Origin: Streptomyces mangrovi | GTDB taxonomy: Bacteria > Actinomycetota > Actinomycetes > Streptomycetales > Streptomycetaceae | DNA length: 64,000 bases | Direction of reading: 5' to 3' | NCBI RefSeq assembly: GCF_900114215.1 | Contig: NZ_FOSG01000008.1 | Location: forward strand, 186,001-250,000 | Shown: positions 55,841 to 64,000 of the stretch, in pieces | Position numbering within the stretch: position 1 is the stretch's first letter | Layout of the letters: every line of letters starts with the position of its first letter | Notes under the pieces: model-generated | Told to the model about the DNA's origin: nothing | Database searches by the model: none | Seen by the model: only the letters and a program-made list of their open reading frames with translations | Made by a program: the position numbers and the translations under genes

Positions 55841-56998
55841 GTGCGTCGCACGGTGTTCAACGAGGACCACGAGGCGTTCCGCGAGACCATCCGCGACTTC
55901 ATCGCCGCCGAGGTCGTGCCCCACTACGAGCAGTGGGAGAAGCAGGGCTACGTCCCCCGCGAGCTCTACCTCAAGCTCGGCGAGCTGGGCGTCTTCGGCA
56001 TCGAGGTGCCCGAGGAGTACGGCGGCGCGGGCGAGACCAGCTTCAAGTACAGCGCCGTCATCTCCGAGGAGACCGCCCGTGCCGGCGTCAGCTTCGGCGG
56101 CTCCGGCGTCCACACCGCGCTGTGCCTGCCCTACCTGCTGAAGTACGCCGACGAGGAGCAGAAGCGGCGCTGGCTGCCGCCCTTCGTCACCGGCGAGATG
56201 ATGACCGCCATCGCCATGACCGAGCCCGGCGCCGGCTCGGACCTGGCCGGCATGAAGACCACCGCGAAGCTGTCGGAGGACGGCACGCACTACATACTCA
56301 ACGGCGCCAAGACCTTCATCACCGGCGGCGTCCAGGCCGACCGCGTCCTGGTCTGCTGCCGCACCGCCCCGCCCACCCCCGAGGACCGCCGCGGGGGCAT
56401 CTCCATCCTGGTGGTGGACACCAAAAGCGAGGGCTACGCCGTCGGCCGCAACCTCGACAAGCTGGGCCTGAAGTCCTCCGACACCGCCGAGCTGTCCTTC
56501 ACCGATGTCAAGGTCCCGGTAGAGGACCTGCTCGGCGAGGAGGGCAAGGCGTTCTCCTACCTCACCCACAACCTCCCGCAGGAGCGCCTGGGCATCGCCG
56601 TCGGCGCCTACGCCCAGTCCGCCGCCGCCGTCCGCTTCGCCCAGGAGTACGTCAGGGACCGCACGGTCTTCGGCAAGCCCGTGGCCTCCTTCCAGAACAC
56701 CAAGTTCGTGCTCGCCGACTGCCAGGCGGACGTGGACGCCATGCAGGCGGTCGTGGACCGCGCGCTGGACGCCCTGGACGCCGGGGAGCTGACCCCCGCC
56801 GACGCCGCCTCCGTCAAGCTGTTCACCACCGAGACCGCCGCCAAGGTCATCGACAAGTGCCTCCAGCTGCACGGCGGTTACGGCTACATGCGGGAGTACC
56901 CGATCTCGCGCCTGTACGCCGACACCCGCGTCACCCGCATCTACGGGGGCACCAGCGAGGTCATGCGGTCCATCATCGCCAAGTCGATGGGCCTGTGA
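55841..56998 (+). CDS. Acyl-CoA dehydrogenase
   Basis: 385 aa from the GTG at 55841 with AGGAGG seven nt upstream. Blocks: VFNEDHEAFRETIRDFIAAE, VFGIEVPEEYGGAGETSFKY, TAIAMTEPGAGSDLAGMKTT, LNGAKTFITGGVQADRVLV, CLQLHGGYGYMREYPISRLY and RIYGGTSEVMRSIIAKSMGL. The G-G-T-S-E end is typical of long-chain or general dehydrogenases. Followed by a TesB thioesterase, so fatty-acid turnover is likely. Confidence 0.9.
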   Translation: MRRTVFNEDHEAFRETIRDFIAAEVVPHYEQWEKQGYVPRELYLKLGELGVFGIEVPEEYGGAGETSFKYSAVISEETARAGVSFGGSGVHTALCLPYLLKYADEEQKRRWLPPFVTGEMMTAIAMTEPGAGSDLAGMKTTAKLSEDGTHYILNGAKTFITGGVQADRVLVCCRTAPPTPEDRRGGISILVVDTKSEGYAVGRNLDKLGLKSSDTAELSFTDVKVPVEDLLGEEGKAFSYLTHNLPQERLGIAVGAYAQSAAAVRFAQEYVRDRTVFGKPVASFQNTKFVLADCQADVDAMQAVVDRALDALDAGELTPADAASVKLFTTETAAKVIDKCLQLHGGYGYMREYPISRLYADTRVTRIYGGTSEVMRSIIAKSMGL

Positions 56999-57053
56999 GC
57001 GGCCCCGGCACAGGCGGCCGGGCACGGAACCGAGCAGAGGAAACACCCCTTCC

Positions 57054-57977
57054 ATGAGCGACAACGGCACGGACGGGGGCGCCGGACAGGCGCCCCCGTC
57101 CGCCCTGCTGGACCTGGTCGGCCTGCTGGACCTGGAGCGGATCGACCGCGACATCTTCCGCGGCCAGAGCCGCCCGGCGGTCGTCCCCCGGGTCTTCGGC
57201 GGGCAGGTGGCGGCGCAGGCGCTCGTCGCGGCCTTCCGCACCGTCCCCGACGACCGGCTCGCGCACTCGCTGCACGCCTACTTCCTGCGCCCCGGCGACC
57301 CGGCCGCGCCGATCGTCTACACGGCCGACCGCATCCGCGACGGGCGCTCCTTCACCACCCGCCGGGTCGTCGCCGTCCAGCACGGGCAGCCGATCTTCCA
57401 CCTGTCGGCCTCCTTCCAGACGGACGAGGACGGCCTGGAGCACCAGGAGCCGATGCCGGCCGCCCCGGACCCGGAGACGCTGCCGAACTCCACCGACCTG
57501 CTGCCGCGCCACGCTCATCTGTTCAGCGACCCCGGCGTCGCCGACCGCCTCGCCGAGGCGCGGGCGGCCGTCGACCTGCGCTACGTCACCCAGCCGCCGT
57601 ACGCGACGGCCGGGCAGCCGCGCGAGCCGCGCTCCCAGGTGTGGTTCCGCACGGCCGGCAAGCTCGACGGCGACCTCGACCGGCCGATGCTCCACCTCTG
57701 CCTGGCCGCCTACATCTCCGACATGAGCCTGCTGGAGCCCGTCCTGCTCGCCCACGGCCGCGGCGGCTGGACGGTCGGGGACGTGGTGGGCGCGAGCCTG
57801 GACCACGCGATGTGGTTCCACCGCCCCTTCCGGGTGGACGAGTGGCTGCTGTACGACCAGTCCAGCCCCACCTCCCAGGCCGGCCGCGGACTGGGCCACG
57901 GCCGGATCTTCACCGCCGACGGGCGGCTGGCGATCACGGTGATGCAGGAGGGCGTGGTGCGGGTGCCGCGCGGCTGA
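57054..57977 (+). CDS. tesB: Acyl-CoA thioesterase II
   Basis: 307 aa. Double hot-dog fold: FGGQVAAQALVAAFRTVPDD, HSLHAYFLRPGDPAAPIVY, GRSFTTRRVVAVQHGQPIFH in the first half; YISDMSLLEPVLLAHG, SLDHAMWFHRPFRVDEWLLY and GRGLGHGRIFTADGRLAITV in the second, with the Asp/Ser/Gln catalytic positions visible. Hydrolyses acyl-CoA. Same strand as the dehydrogenase, 55 nt apart. Confidence 0.93.
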   Translation: MSDNGTDGGAGQAPPSALLDLVGLLDLERIDRDIFRGQSRPAVVPRVFGGQVAAQALVAAFRTVPDDRLAHSLHAYFLRPGDPAAPIVYTADRIRDGRSFTTRRVVAVQHGQPIFHLSASFQTDEDGLEHQEPMPAAPDPETLPNSTDLLPRHAHLFSDPGVADRLAEARAAVDLRYVTQPPYATAGQPREPRSQVWFRTAGKLDGDLDRPMLHLCLAAYISDMSLLEPVLLAHGRGGWTVGDVVGASLDHAMWFHRPFRVDEWLLYDQSSPTSQAGRGLGHGRIFTADGRLAITVMQEGVVRVPRG

Positions 57978-58006
57978 GGCCCGCGCGGGCCCCGCCCGCC
58001 GCCGCG

Positions 58007-58801
58007 CTACGCGGGCGTCAGCCCCGCCGCCTCCAGCAGATAGGCGGTCATCGGCTCGTAGTAGCGCGGATTGATCACATGGTCGTCCAGGGGGACGGTG
58101 ACCGCGAGGGTGCCCTCCGCCTCGCCGAGGAAGAGCGCCGGGTCGTTGCAGTCGGCGAAGCCGACCGTGGTGACGCCGCGCTGCGCCGCGCAGCCCGCCC
58201 AGCCGTGGTCGGCGAAGACCAGGTCCGGCAGCGGCTCGCCCTCGCGCTGGAGGGCGTCGAGGATCGCGGTCATCGGCTCGGGGGAGTGGGTGTGCCACAG
58301 CGTCGCCCCGCGCTCGTGCATCGCGATGTCCGCGAGCTGCACCACCACGCCCTGGTCCGCGATCAGCCCCAGCGGCACCCGTACGATCTCGCACCCGGCC
58401 AGCCGCAGCGCGTTCGCCACCTTGCTGTGCAGATCGATCAGCGCCCCCGGGTGGCCGGTGGCGAACAGCACCCGGTGCCCGGCCTCCGCCGCCTTGCGCA
58501 GCTCGACCGCGGCCCGGTCCAGGGCGGCCACCGTCAGCTCCGGGTCGATGGTGTCCTGGCCCTGGCGGTGCCCGGGATCGTCGACGACCCCGCAGCGCTC
58601 GGCCATCACCGCCAGCACGTCCTGCTCGTCGCTCCAGCGGTCGCCCAGCTCCAGGCCCAGCCAGTAGTGCCGGTCGCCGTTGGCGAGCCGGCGGTAGTGG
58701 TCCAGGTTGTTCTCGCGCGGGGTGGCGACGTCCCCGGCGATACGGGTGCGGACGAGGTGGTCGATCAGCTCGGAGCGGGAGGGGGCGGCGGTTATCGGCA
58801 T
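58007..58801 (-). CDS. Conserved Streptomyces protein, annotated phosphatase-like
   Basis: 264 aa from the ATG at 58801. [60 protein letters not shown] (a GHPG phosphate-binding-like loop), [19 protein letters not shown] and [17 protein letters not shown] recall this family labelled phosphatase in Streptomyces genomes but see no diagnostic motif, so function is uncertain. Divergent from agmatinase. Confidence 0.7.
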   Translation of the reverse strand: MPITAAPSRSELIDHLVRTRIAGDVATPRENNLDHYRRLANGDRHYWLGLELGDRWSDEQDVLAVMAERCGVVDDPGHRQGQDTIDPELTVAALDRAAVELRKAAEAGHRVLFATGHPGALIDLHSKVANALRLAGCEIVRVPLGLIADQGVVVQLADIAMHERGATLWHTHSPEPMTAILDALQREGEPLPDLVFADHGWAGCAAQRGVTTVGFADCNDPALFLGEAEGTLAVTVPLDDHVINPRYYEPMTAYLLEAAGLTPA

Positions 58802-58992
58802 GGGGGCATTGTCCCCCGAGGGGGCCCGCCGGGCGATCGGCTTCGGCCCGTGGCGCCCCGCCGTACGGCCGCCGCACCCGCACGGCACCCCGCCGCACAC
58901 GCCACCCCCTGTACGAGCTGTCCAAAAGAGAGCGGTCGGCTGTCGGATCCGTACATGTCCGCCGAGGTGGGCCCCTGCCTACCCTCGGCCGC

Positions 58993-59970
58993 ATGAGCAG
59001 CGACCAGCAGCAGCCCCGCGGACCCGTCGACTCCTCCCGTATCCCGCGCTTCGCGGGCCCGGCGACCTTCGCCCGCCTGCCCCGCCTGGACGAGGTGGGC
59101 CGTGCCGACGTCGCCGTCGTCGGGGTGCCCTTCGACTCGGGCGTCTCCTACCGGCCCGGCGCCCGCTTCGGCTCCAACGCCGTCCGCGAGGCCTCCCGCC
59201 TGCTGCGCCCCTACAACCCGGCCCAGGACGCCTCGCCCTTCGCGCTCGCCCAGGTCGCCGACGCGGGCGACATCGCGGCCAACCCCTTCGACATCCACGA
59301 GGCGGTCGAGACGGTGGAGCGGGCGGCCGGCGAGCTGCTGGACACCGGCGCCCGGCTGATGACGCTGGGCGGCGACCACACCATCGCCCTGCCCCTGCTG
59401 CGCGCGGTGGCCCGCAGGCACGGCCCCGTCGCCCTGCTCCACTTCGACGCCCACCTGGACACCTGGGACACCTACTTCGGCGCCGAGTACACCCACGGCA
59501 CGCCCTTCCGGCGCGCGGTGGAGGAGGGCATCCTCGACACCTCCGCCCTCTCCCACGTCGGCACCCGCGGCCCGCTGTACGGCAAGAAGGACCTCACCGA
59601 CGACGCCAAGATGGGCTTCGGCATCGTCACCTCCGCCGACGTGATGCGGCGCGGCGTGGACGAGGTCGCCGACCAGCTCCGGCAGCGCATCGGCGACCGC
59701 CCGCTGTACGTCTCCATCGACATCGACTGCCTCGACCCGGCCCATGCCCCCGGCACCGGCACCCCGGAGGCGGGCGGCATGACCTCCCGCGAACTGCTGG
59801 AGATCCTGCGCGGGCTGGCCTCCTGCAACCTGGTCTCGGCCGACGTGGTCGAGGTCGCCCCCGCCTACGACCACGCCGAGATCACCTCGGTGGCCGCCTC
59901 CCACACCGCCTACGAGCTGACGACGATCATGTCCCGGCAGATCGCGGCGGGCCGGGAGGACCGGGTGTAG
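58993..59970 (+). CDS. speB: Agmatinase (ureohydrolase family)
   Basis: 325 aa. Binuclear Mn site: [32 protein letters not shown] (DAHxD) and [20 protein letters not shown] (DxDxxDP) with [33 protein letters not shown] is the usual N-terminal block. Would convert agmatine or a related guanidino compound to an amine and urea; substrate not certain from sequence. Confidence 0.92.
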   Translation: MSSDQQQPRGPVDSSRIPRFAGPATFARLPRLDEVGRADVAVVGVPFDSGVSYRPGARFGSNAVREASRLLRPYNPAQDASPFALAQVADAGDIAANPFDIHEAVETVERAAGELLDTGARLMTLGGDHTIALPLLRAVARRHGPVALLHFDAHLDTWDTYFGAEYTHGTPFRRAVEEGILDTSALSHVGTRGPLYGKKDLTDDAKMGFGIVTSADVMRRGVDEVADQLRQRIGDRPLYVSIDIDCLDPAHAPGTGTPEAGGMTSRELLEILRGLASCNLVSADVVEVAPAYDHAEITSVAASHTAYELTTIMSRQIAAGREDRV

Positions 59971-60067
59971 CGGCCGGCGTGACCTGCCCCGACCATCGCA
60001 TCGAACGCCGGATCAAGGGGACGGATACCGGCAGGTGTGGATAGCCTGACCGCGTGAGGTGGACGGC

Positions 60068-61354
60068 ATGCTGCTGAGGTTCCGGGTCGCGAACGTGCGG
60101 TCCCTGCGCGACGAGCAGGAGCTGTCGCTCGTCGTGCCGCCGGACGGGGACACGGCCGGTGCCCGCGAGGTGGAGCTGGCCGACGGCACCCTCGCGGTGT
60201 ACCCGCTCGCCGGGGTCTTCGGGGCCAACGCATCGGGCAAGTCCAATGTGCTGGCCGCGATGGCGGACATGCGCAGCGCGGTCATGAACTCCTACGCCCG
60301 CTGGGCCTCCTACCAGGGCATCCCGCGCGAGGCGTTCGCGCTGGACCCCAGGAGCGGCGCCGAGCCGTCGTTCTTCGAGGTGGACGTCGTCATCGACGGT
60401 GTGCGCTGGACGTACGGTTTCGAGCTGGGCCGGGAGAGGATCGAGGCCGAGTGGGTGCACAGCTATCCGCGCGGTCGTCGCCAGGAGTGGATGGACCGTG
60501 ACGCCTCCCGGCCCGAGGTCTACCGCTGGCCCGGTAACAGGGTGAGGGACCGTAACCACCTCGCCCAGCGCACCTGCCCCAACGCCTTGCTGCTGTCCAC
60601 CGCCGGTACCGACAACCACCCTCAGCTCTCCCCGCTCTTCCACTGGTTCCGCAGGAATCTCTGGCAGATCGGCCCCGAGGCCGAACGGCCCGAGTGGGAG
60701 CGGTTCACCGCCAAGCGGCTCGCCGGAGAGCAGGGAGAGCGCATTCGCGAACTGCTGCGAGTGGCAGACCTGGGTATCACCGGAGCCGAGTACGAGCAGA
60801 CCGACACAGGCTCCCCGGCCGTACGGCTGCTGCACGCCTCGGCGTCGGGAGACGTACCGTTCGAGTGGGAGCGGGAGTCCTGCGGCACCCGTTCCTGGTT
60901 CGCGCTTCTCGGACCCATGCTGCTGGCTCTCGACGAGGGCACTGTCCTCCTCATCGACGAACTGGACGCCAGCCTCCACCCCCGGTTCGCCGCCGAGGTC
61001 ATACGCGTCTTCCACGACCCGGACGCCAACCCGCGCGGCGCCCAGCTCGTCTTCACCTCGCACGACGCGACCGTGCTGAGCAGCCCCAGCGGTGAGCGGC
61101 TGTTGGAGCCCGGCCAGGTGTGGCTGACCGAGAAGGACGAGGCGGGTGCCACCGAGCTCTATCCGCTCAGCGCCGCCTCGCCGGGTGGGCAGGAGGATCT
61201 GATGCGCTCCTATCTGGCCGGGGTTTTCGGTGGCGTCCCCTCCCTGATGGAGGGACAGACCGCCCGGCATCTGATGACCATCCGGACAGCGACGCTCTCT
61301 ATCCGCTCGAGGTCCGTGTCGCGATCGCCTGTGACGACTTCTCCCCTCACCTGA
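60068..61354 (+). CDS. AAA/OLD-like ATPase, orphan and 3'-disrupted
   Basis: 428 aa from the ATG at 60068 (GAGGTGG upstream). MLLRFRVANVRSLRDEQELS, Walker A GVFGANASGKSNVLA, signature-like block, Walker B LDEGTVLLIDELDASLHPRF, FTSHDATVLSSP. This ATPase type usually stands beside a RloB/TOPRIM-like partner in defence islands. The last ~25 residues (after FGGVPSLMEG) are a foreign tail reading out of frame into an IS630 remnant, and no partner remains, so the system looks inactivated. Confidence 0.78.
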   Translation: MLLRFRVANVRSLRDEQELSLVVPPDGDTAGAREVELADGTLAVYPLAGVFGANASGKSNVLAAMADMRSAVMNSYARWASYQGIPREAFALDPRSGAEPSFFEVDVVIDGVRWTYGFELGRERIEAEWVHSYPRGRRQEWMDRDASRPEVYRWPGNRVRDRNHLAQRTCPNALLLSTAGTDNHPQLSPLFHWFRRNLWQIGPEAERPEWERFTAKRLAGEQGERIRELLRVADLGITGAEYEQTDTGSPAVRLLHASASGDVPFEWERESCGTRSWFALLGPMLLALDEGTVLLIDELDASLHPRFAAEVIRVFHDPDANPRGAQLVFTSHDATVLSSPSGERLLEPGQVWLTEKDEAGATELYPLSAASPGGQEDLMRSYLAGVFGGVPSLMEGQTARHLMTIRTATLSIRSRSVSRSPVTTSPLT

Positions 61355-61539
61355 GCACGAAGAAGTACCAGCGGGATCGAGGTCCAGTTCACCGCCCTGC
61401 GCTACTTCACCCTCGAAGGCACCGACCACGCCCCCACAAGGAACAGGGCAGCATGATCCGCCGCTACATCGTCTGGCGGAACAAGCACACCGCCGATATC
61501 CGCTTGCGTACCCTCGTCACCCGGGTCAACGTCGCCTGA
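61297..61539 (+). pseudogene. IS630-family transposase remnant
   Basis: Frame pieces YPLEVRVAIACDDFSPHLSTK, then (another frame) IEVQFTALRYFTLEGTDHA, then HKEQGSMIRRYIVWRNKHTA and LVTRVNVA match the C-terminal part of IS630-type transposases. A stretch between STKK and IEVQF is deleted and there is at least one frameshift. Ends at the TGA at 61537-61539. No terminal inverted repeat could be made out. Confidence 0.75.
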
Positions 61540-61561
61540 CACCCTGACGAAGGCGGAGAAG

Positions 61562-61975
61562 ATGACTACGCAGACCCACCACGTGGACCACGAACTCATC
61601 CAGGCCGCGACCCACGTCGCGCGCACTCGCTGCCGGGGCGACAACCACACCATGGCAGCCGCAGCCCGCGCCCGGGACGGCCGGATCGTCACCGTGGTGA
61701 ACGCCTACCACTTCACCGGAGGCCCCTGCGCCGAACTGGTCCTCATCGGCGCGGCAGCCGCCCAGGGCGCCTACGAGCTGGACACGATCGTCGCAGTGGG
61801 CGACCGCGAACGGGGGGTCGTCCCCCCGTGCGGCCGGTGCCGTCAGGTCCTTCTCGACTACTTCCCCGCTCTCAAGGTCATTGTCGGCGAAGGCGAACGC
61901 ATCCGAACCGTCCTCATCACCGACCTGCTGCCCGAAAGCTACGTCTGGGCCGACCACCAGCACGACGCTGAGTAA
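61562..61975 (+). CDS. Cytidine/blasticidin-S deaminase-like protein
   Basis: 137 aa; ATG at 61562 with GGCGGAG upstream. Zinc deaminase motifs: GGPCAELVLIGAAAAQG (C-A-E) and VVPPCGRCRQVLLDYFP (P-C-x-x-C). YHFTGGPCAE and YVWADHQ fit the blasticidin-S deaminase branch more than housekeeping Cdd. May detoxify a nucleoside antibiotic. Immediately follows the transposase remnant. Confidence 0.85.
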   Translation: MTTQTHHVDHELIQAATHVARTRCRGDNHTMAAAARARDGRIVTVVNAYHFTGGPCAELVLIGAAAAQGAYELDTIVAVGDRERGVVPPCGRCRQVLLDYFPALKVIVGEGERIRTVLITDLLPESYVWADHQHDAE

Positions 61976-62084
61976 TAAGCTCGACCTGTACACGGACGTG
62001 CACGTGTTCGTGGAGGAGGGCCTGGGGATCAGCTCGTACTGATCCCCGGCACCCGGTCCGGAGCCGTACCGCCAGCTCTCCCGG

Positions 62085-62300
62085 TCACCGCAGGCCAGAA
62101 GTGCCTCCCGCGTTTTCCGGAATACCCCGGCCTCTCCTTCTGGAGGTGTGGGACCGGCCGTTCGGACTGTGATCGTGGTGGTCGAAACAGAGGTTGCAGG
62201 GTTCGGCAGACGGTGGCGGCGTCAGTGCGCGGGAGAGGACGACGCCGGTGACGGCGACACCGGTGGTGAAGGCCAGCAGGCCGAGGAACACGGTGCCCAT
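62085..62300 (-). CDS. Small membrane protein
   Basis: 71 aa from the ATG at 62300, overlapping the ATPase stop (ATGA). TVFLGLLAFTTGVAVTGVVL is one membrane segment; then ALTPPPSAEPCNLCFDHHDH with a C-x-x-C and His cluster. Co-expressed with the anti-sigma-type ATPase. No family recognised. Confidence 0.6.
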   Translation of the reverse strand: MGTVFLGLLAFTTGVAVTGVVLSRALTPPPSAEPCNLCFDHHDHSPNGRSHTSRRRGRGIPENAGGTSGLR

Positions 62301-62761
62301 CACGTCGTCCGGCCGGTGCGCGTGCCGCGCAGTTCGAACCACACGCTCTTGCCGGACGGTTGGAGTCCGCCGTGCCACACCGTCCCCCAGGCGGCGGCGA
62401 GTTCCCGGACCAGGAGGAGACCGCGGCCGTGCTCGGCCTCGGACGGTACGCCGGCTCCGGGGGACGAGGGGGCGCCTGTGATGTCCTCGTCCCGGACGGA
62501 CACCCGGACCCGGTCTCTTCCGACCGCCGCCTCCAGGGTGAGCAGCGGCACCTTCGTGTGGAGGTGGACGTTCGAGACGACTTCGGAGACCAGCAGCCGG
62601 GCCGTCTCCGCCAGCGCCGAGTGGCCGCTGGCGTCGAGCAGTCCGGCCACCATGTCACGCGCGACCTTCACGGTCTCCGGGATGTTCGGGGCACGCAGCT
62701 CGTAAGTGCGGGCCCGCTGAAGCGCGTTGACGAGCACGGTGGCGGGTGTCGGGTCGGTCAT
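62300..62761 (-). CDS. RsbW-like ATP-binding protein (HATPase_c_2)
   Basis: 153 aa. N-box LLVSEVVSNVHLHTKVPLL and G-box HGRGLLLVRELAAAWG, with VRVSVRDEDITGAP between, as in anti-sigma-factor-like ATPases that are abundant in Streptomyces. Divergent from the XRE gene; such ATPases recur in whiJ/abaA-type loci. Confidence 0.85.
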   Translation of the reverse strand: MTDPTPATVLVNALQRARTYELRAPNIPETVKVARDMVAGLLDASGHSALAETARLLVSEVVSNVHLHTKVPLLTLEAAVGRDRVRVSVRDEDITGAPSSPGAGVPSEAEHGRGLLLVRELAAAWGTVWHGGLQPSGKSVWFELRGTRTGRTT

Positions 62762-62908
62762 GGTGTGCCCCCTGTGAACGGATACGGTCGCCGCTCGCGC
62801 TCGCCACCGTGGCTCTGTCGTCCCCCGAGCACGCCCGTGGACGGGCGCGCAGGAGACGACCGCACTGCGGATTTACCGGCATGCGTAGCGGTACGGGTAC
62901 GGACAGTA

Positions 62909-62942
62909 GGTGGCAAGCTTGCTTCGGCGCAAGGTTGCCACC
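62909..62942. promoter_or_regulatory. 34-nt inverted repeat upstream of the XRE gene
   Basis: GGTGGCAA-G-CTTGC pairs with GCAAG-G-TTGCCACC around the loop TTCGGC. It lies 77 bp before the XRE start in the divergent region; could be an operator of the XRE protein or an RNA hairpin. Confidence 0.5.
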
Positions 62943-63018
62943 AAAAGTCACTCTGTTGAGTGGGGTTGTGGTACTGCTACGCAGAGACCTCGCTGAGTCA
63001 CGGAAGGATGAGCCGCCC

Positions 63019-63873
63019 ATGCCCGCACGGGACAACCCCACCGTTCGACAGGTGCGCCTGGGCGCCGAGTTGCGCAAGCTGCGGGAGCGGGCAGGGAAGA
63101 CGGCGCGTGAAGCGGCGGGCTTGCTCGGTACTGACCAGGGGAAGGTCAGTCACATCGAGTCCGGGCGTATCGGTGTCAGTGAAGAGCGCGTCCGGAGACT
63201 CGCGTCCTACTACTCCTGTGGGGATGGCGAGTTGATCGACGCGCTGTGCGCCATCGCATGCGAGCGCAGAGGGCGACATTGGTGGGAAGAGTACAGGGGT
63301 ATCCTTGCTCCTGGTTTCCTGGATCTTGCGGAGCTTGAGCACCACGCCACCTTTCTGCGTTTGATGCAGACGGTTTCCCTTCCCGGGCTCTTTCAGACGG
63401 AGGACTACGCGAGGGCCTTGTTCAGCGGGGCGATTCCCAGGCTGCCGACCAGTGAGATCGAGGCACGCGTCGAGCACCGCATGCGGCGGTGCATGATCTT
63501 CGAGCGTGATGAACCCCCGGTGGTCGTCGCGATCATTCATGAGGCCGCACTGCGTATGCGTTTCGGCGGCCGCCGAGTCGTGCGGGCGCAACTGGAGAAG
63601 CTGTTGGAGGTGACCGAGTGGCCCAGCGTGACGGTGCGCGTAGTGCCGTTCACCAACGAGAGCTTCATCGAGGTCACGCAGCCGGTGCTCTACGCAGGCG
63701 GGGTGGTGCCTCAACTGGATACGTTGCAGATGGACACCCCGTTCGGTGGGCGGTACCTGCACGCCGAGGCCGTCCTGCACAGCTACCGGCAGTTGCTCGA
63801 CATCGCGGAGGACGGTTCGCTCACCGCAGAAGAGTCGCGGCAGCTCATCCACCACATCGCGAGGGAACTGTGA
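63019..63873 (+). CDS. XRE-family regulator with DUF5753 domain (WhiJ-like)
   Basis: 284 aa from the ATG at 63019. HTH: LGAELRKLRERAGKTAREAA, GLLGTDQGKVSHIESGRIGV. The DUF5753 domain follows from about residue 90 (LPGLFQTEDYARALFSGAIP, EHRMRRCMIFERDEPPVVVA, EAALRMRFGGRRVVRAQLEK and GRYLHAEAVLHSYRQLL). This is the WhiJ-like type, normally paired with a DUF397 protein, as here. Confidence 0.9.
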   Translation: MPARDNPTVRQVRLGAELRKLRERAGKTAREAAGLLGTDQGKVSHIESGRIGVSEERVRRLASYYSCGDGELIDALCAIACERRGRHWWEEYRGILAPGFLDLAELEHHATFLRLMQTVSLPGLFQTEDYARALFSGAIPRLPTSEIEARVEHRMRRCMIFERDEPPVVVAIIHEAALRMRFGGRRVVRAQLEKLLEVTEWPSVTVRVVPFTNESFIEVTQPVLYAGGVVPQLDTLQMDTPFGGRYLHAEAVLHSYRQLLDIAEDGSLTAEESRQLIHHIAREL

Positions 63874-64000
63874 GGCGCATAGGCATGAGTGCACCGATCC
63901 AGTGGCAGAAGTCTTCTTTCTCCGGCGGCGGCGGGGAGAACTGTGTGGAGGTCGCGCGGCAGGGCGACGACCTGCTCATACGGGAGAGTGACGAGCCGGG
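63870..64000 (+). CDS. DUF397 protein (3' end off window)
   Basis: The GTG at 63870 overlaps the XRE stop as GTGA and has GAGGGA upstream; an ATG at 63885 is the alternative. IQWQKSSFSGGGGENCVEVA, then DDLLIRESDEPG is the DUF397 signature. Small partner of WhiJ-like regulators; cut by the right edge. Confidence 0.85.
   Translation, partial: MRRIGMSAPIQWQKSSFSGGGGENCVEVARQGDDLLIRESDEP

Noticed and set aside
1..64000. CRISPR arrays and rRNA genes
   Set aside because: No regularly spaced direct repeats and no rRNA-like sequence were seen.

Overview
The window is high-GC actinobacterial DNA, almost certainly from a Streptomyces chromosome. The right 26 kb carries adpA next to ornA, a glmS, a leucine/isovalerate degradation operon with a divergent TetR regulator, a SpoIIE-type phosphatase and a whiJ-type locus, an arrangement familiar from Streptomyces cores. 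adpA keeps the single TTA codon that makes its translation depend on the bldA tRNA.

The left part, from the left edge to about 37.86 kb, is an integrated siphovirus-type prophage read almost entirely on the minus strand. It abuts the 3' end of a tRNA-His(GTG) gene at 37859-37932, the probable attachment site; the other end is beyond the window. From the tRNA leftward the order is: tyrosine integrase and a small convergent gene; an immunity region with two divergent HTH regulators separated by repeated TGAAC-N5-GTTCA operators; an early/replication block of tightly coupled genes (excisionase-like protein, Cas4/RecB-like nuclease, phiC31 gp3/RDF-like protein, DEDDh exonuclease, RuvC-like resolvase, WhiB protein, cytosine methyltransferase, MazG-like protein, replication initiator and helicase-loader-like proteins, an HNH protein and many small unknowns); a lone plus-strand HTH gene behind a 22-bp perfect palindrome; a block of five coupled membrane-protein genes; several small cassettes each with its own terminator; about 650 bp of structured non-coding DNA; then the packaging and structural module (two HNH proteins, primase-polymerase-like protein, small and large terminase, portal, MuF-like protein, scaffold, decoration protein, major capsid protein, head-tail connectors, tail terminator, major tail protein). 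Tail tape measure, fibres and lysis genes must lie to the left.

The chromosomal part runs: tRNA-His, ornA-adpA (adpA transcribed first), universal stress protein, glmS with an upstream small gene, a DUF4429/SHOCT protein, an endolysin-like amidase without a signal peptide, a SpoIIE/PAS/GAF/HATPase phosphatase, the acyl-CoA dehydrogenase / HMG-CoA lyase / methylcrotonyl-CoA carboxylase operon controlled by a divergent AccR-like TetR protein through two GTTAR-N6-YTAAC sites, then a second acyl-CoA dehydrogenase, TesB thioesterase, a phosphatase-annotated protein and agmatinase. From about 60 kb the content becomes accessory: an orphan AAA ATPase whose 3' end runs into an IS630-type transposase remnant, a blasticidin-S/cytidine deaminase, an anti-sigma-type ATPase and an XRE(DUF5753)-DUF397 pair.

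Most start sites were chosen from ATGA/GTGA stop-start overlaps and Shine-Dalgarno sequences. Functional names rest on motif reading without database searches. Many small phage genes have no assignable function.
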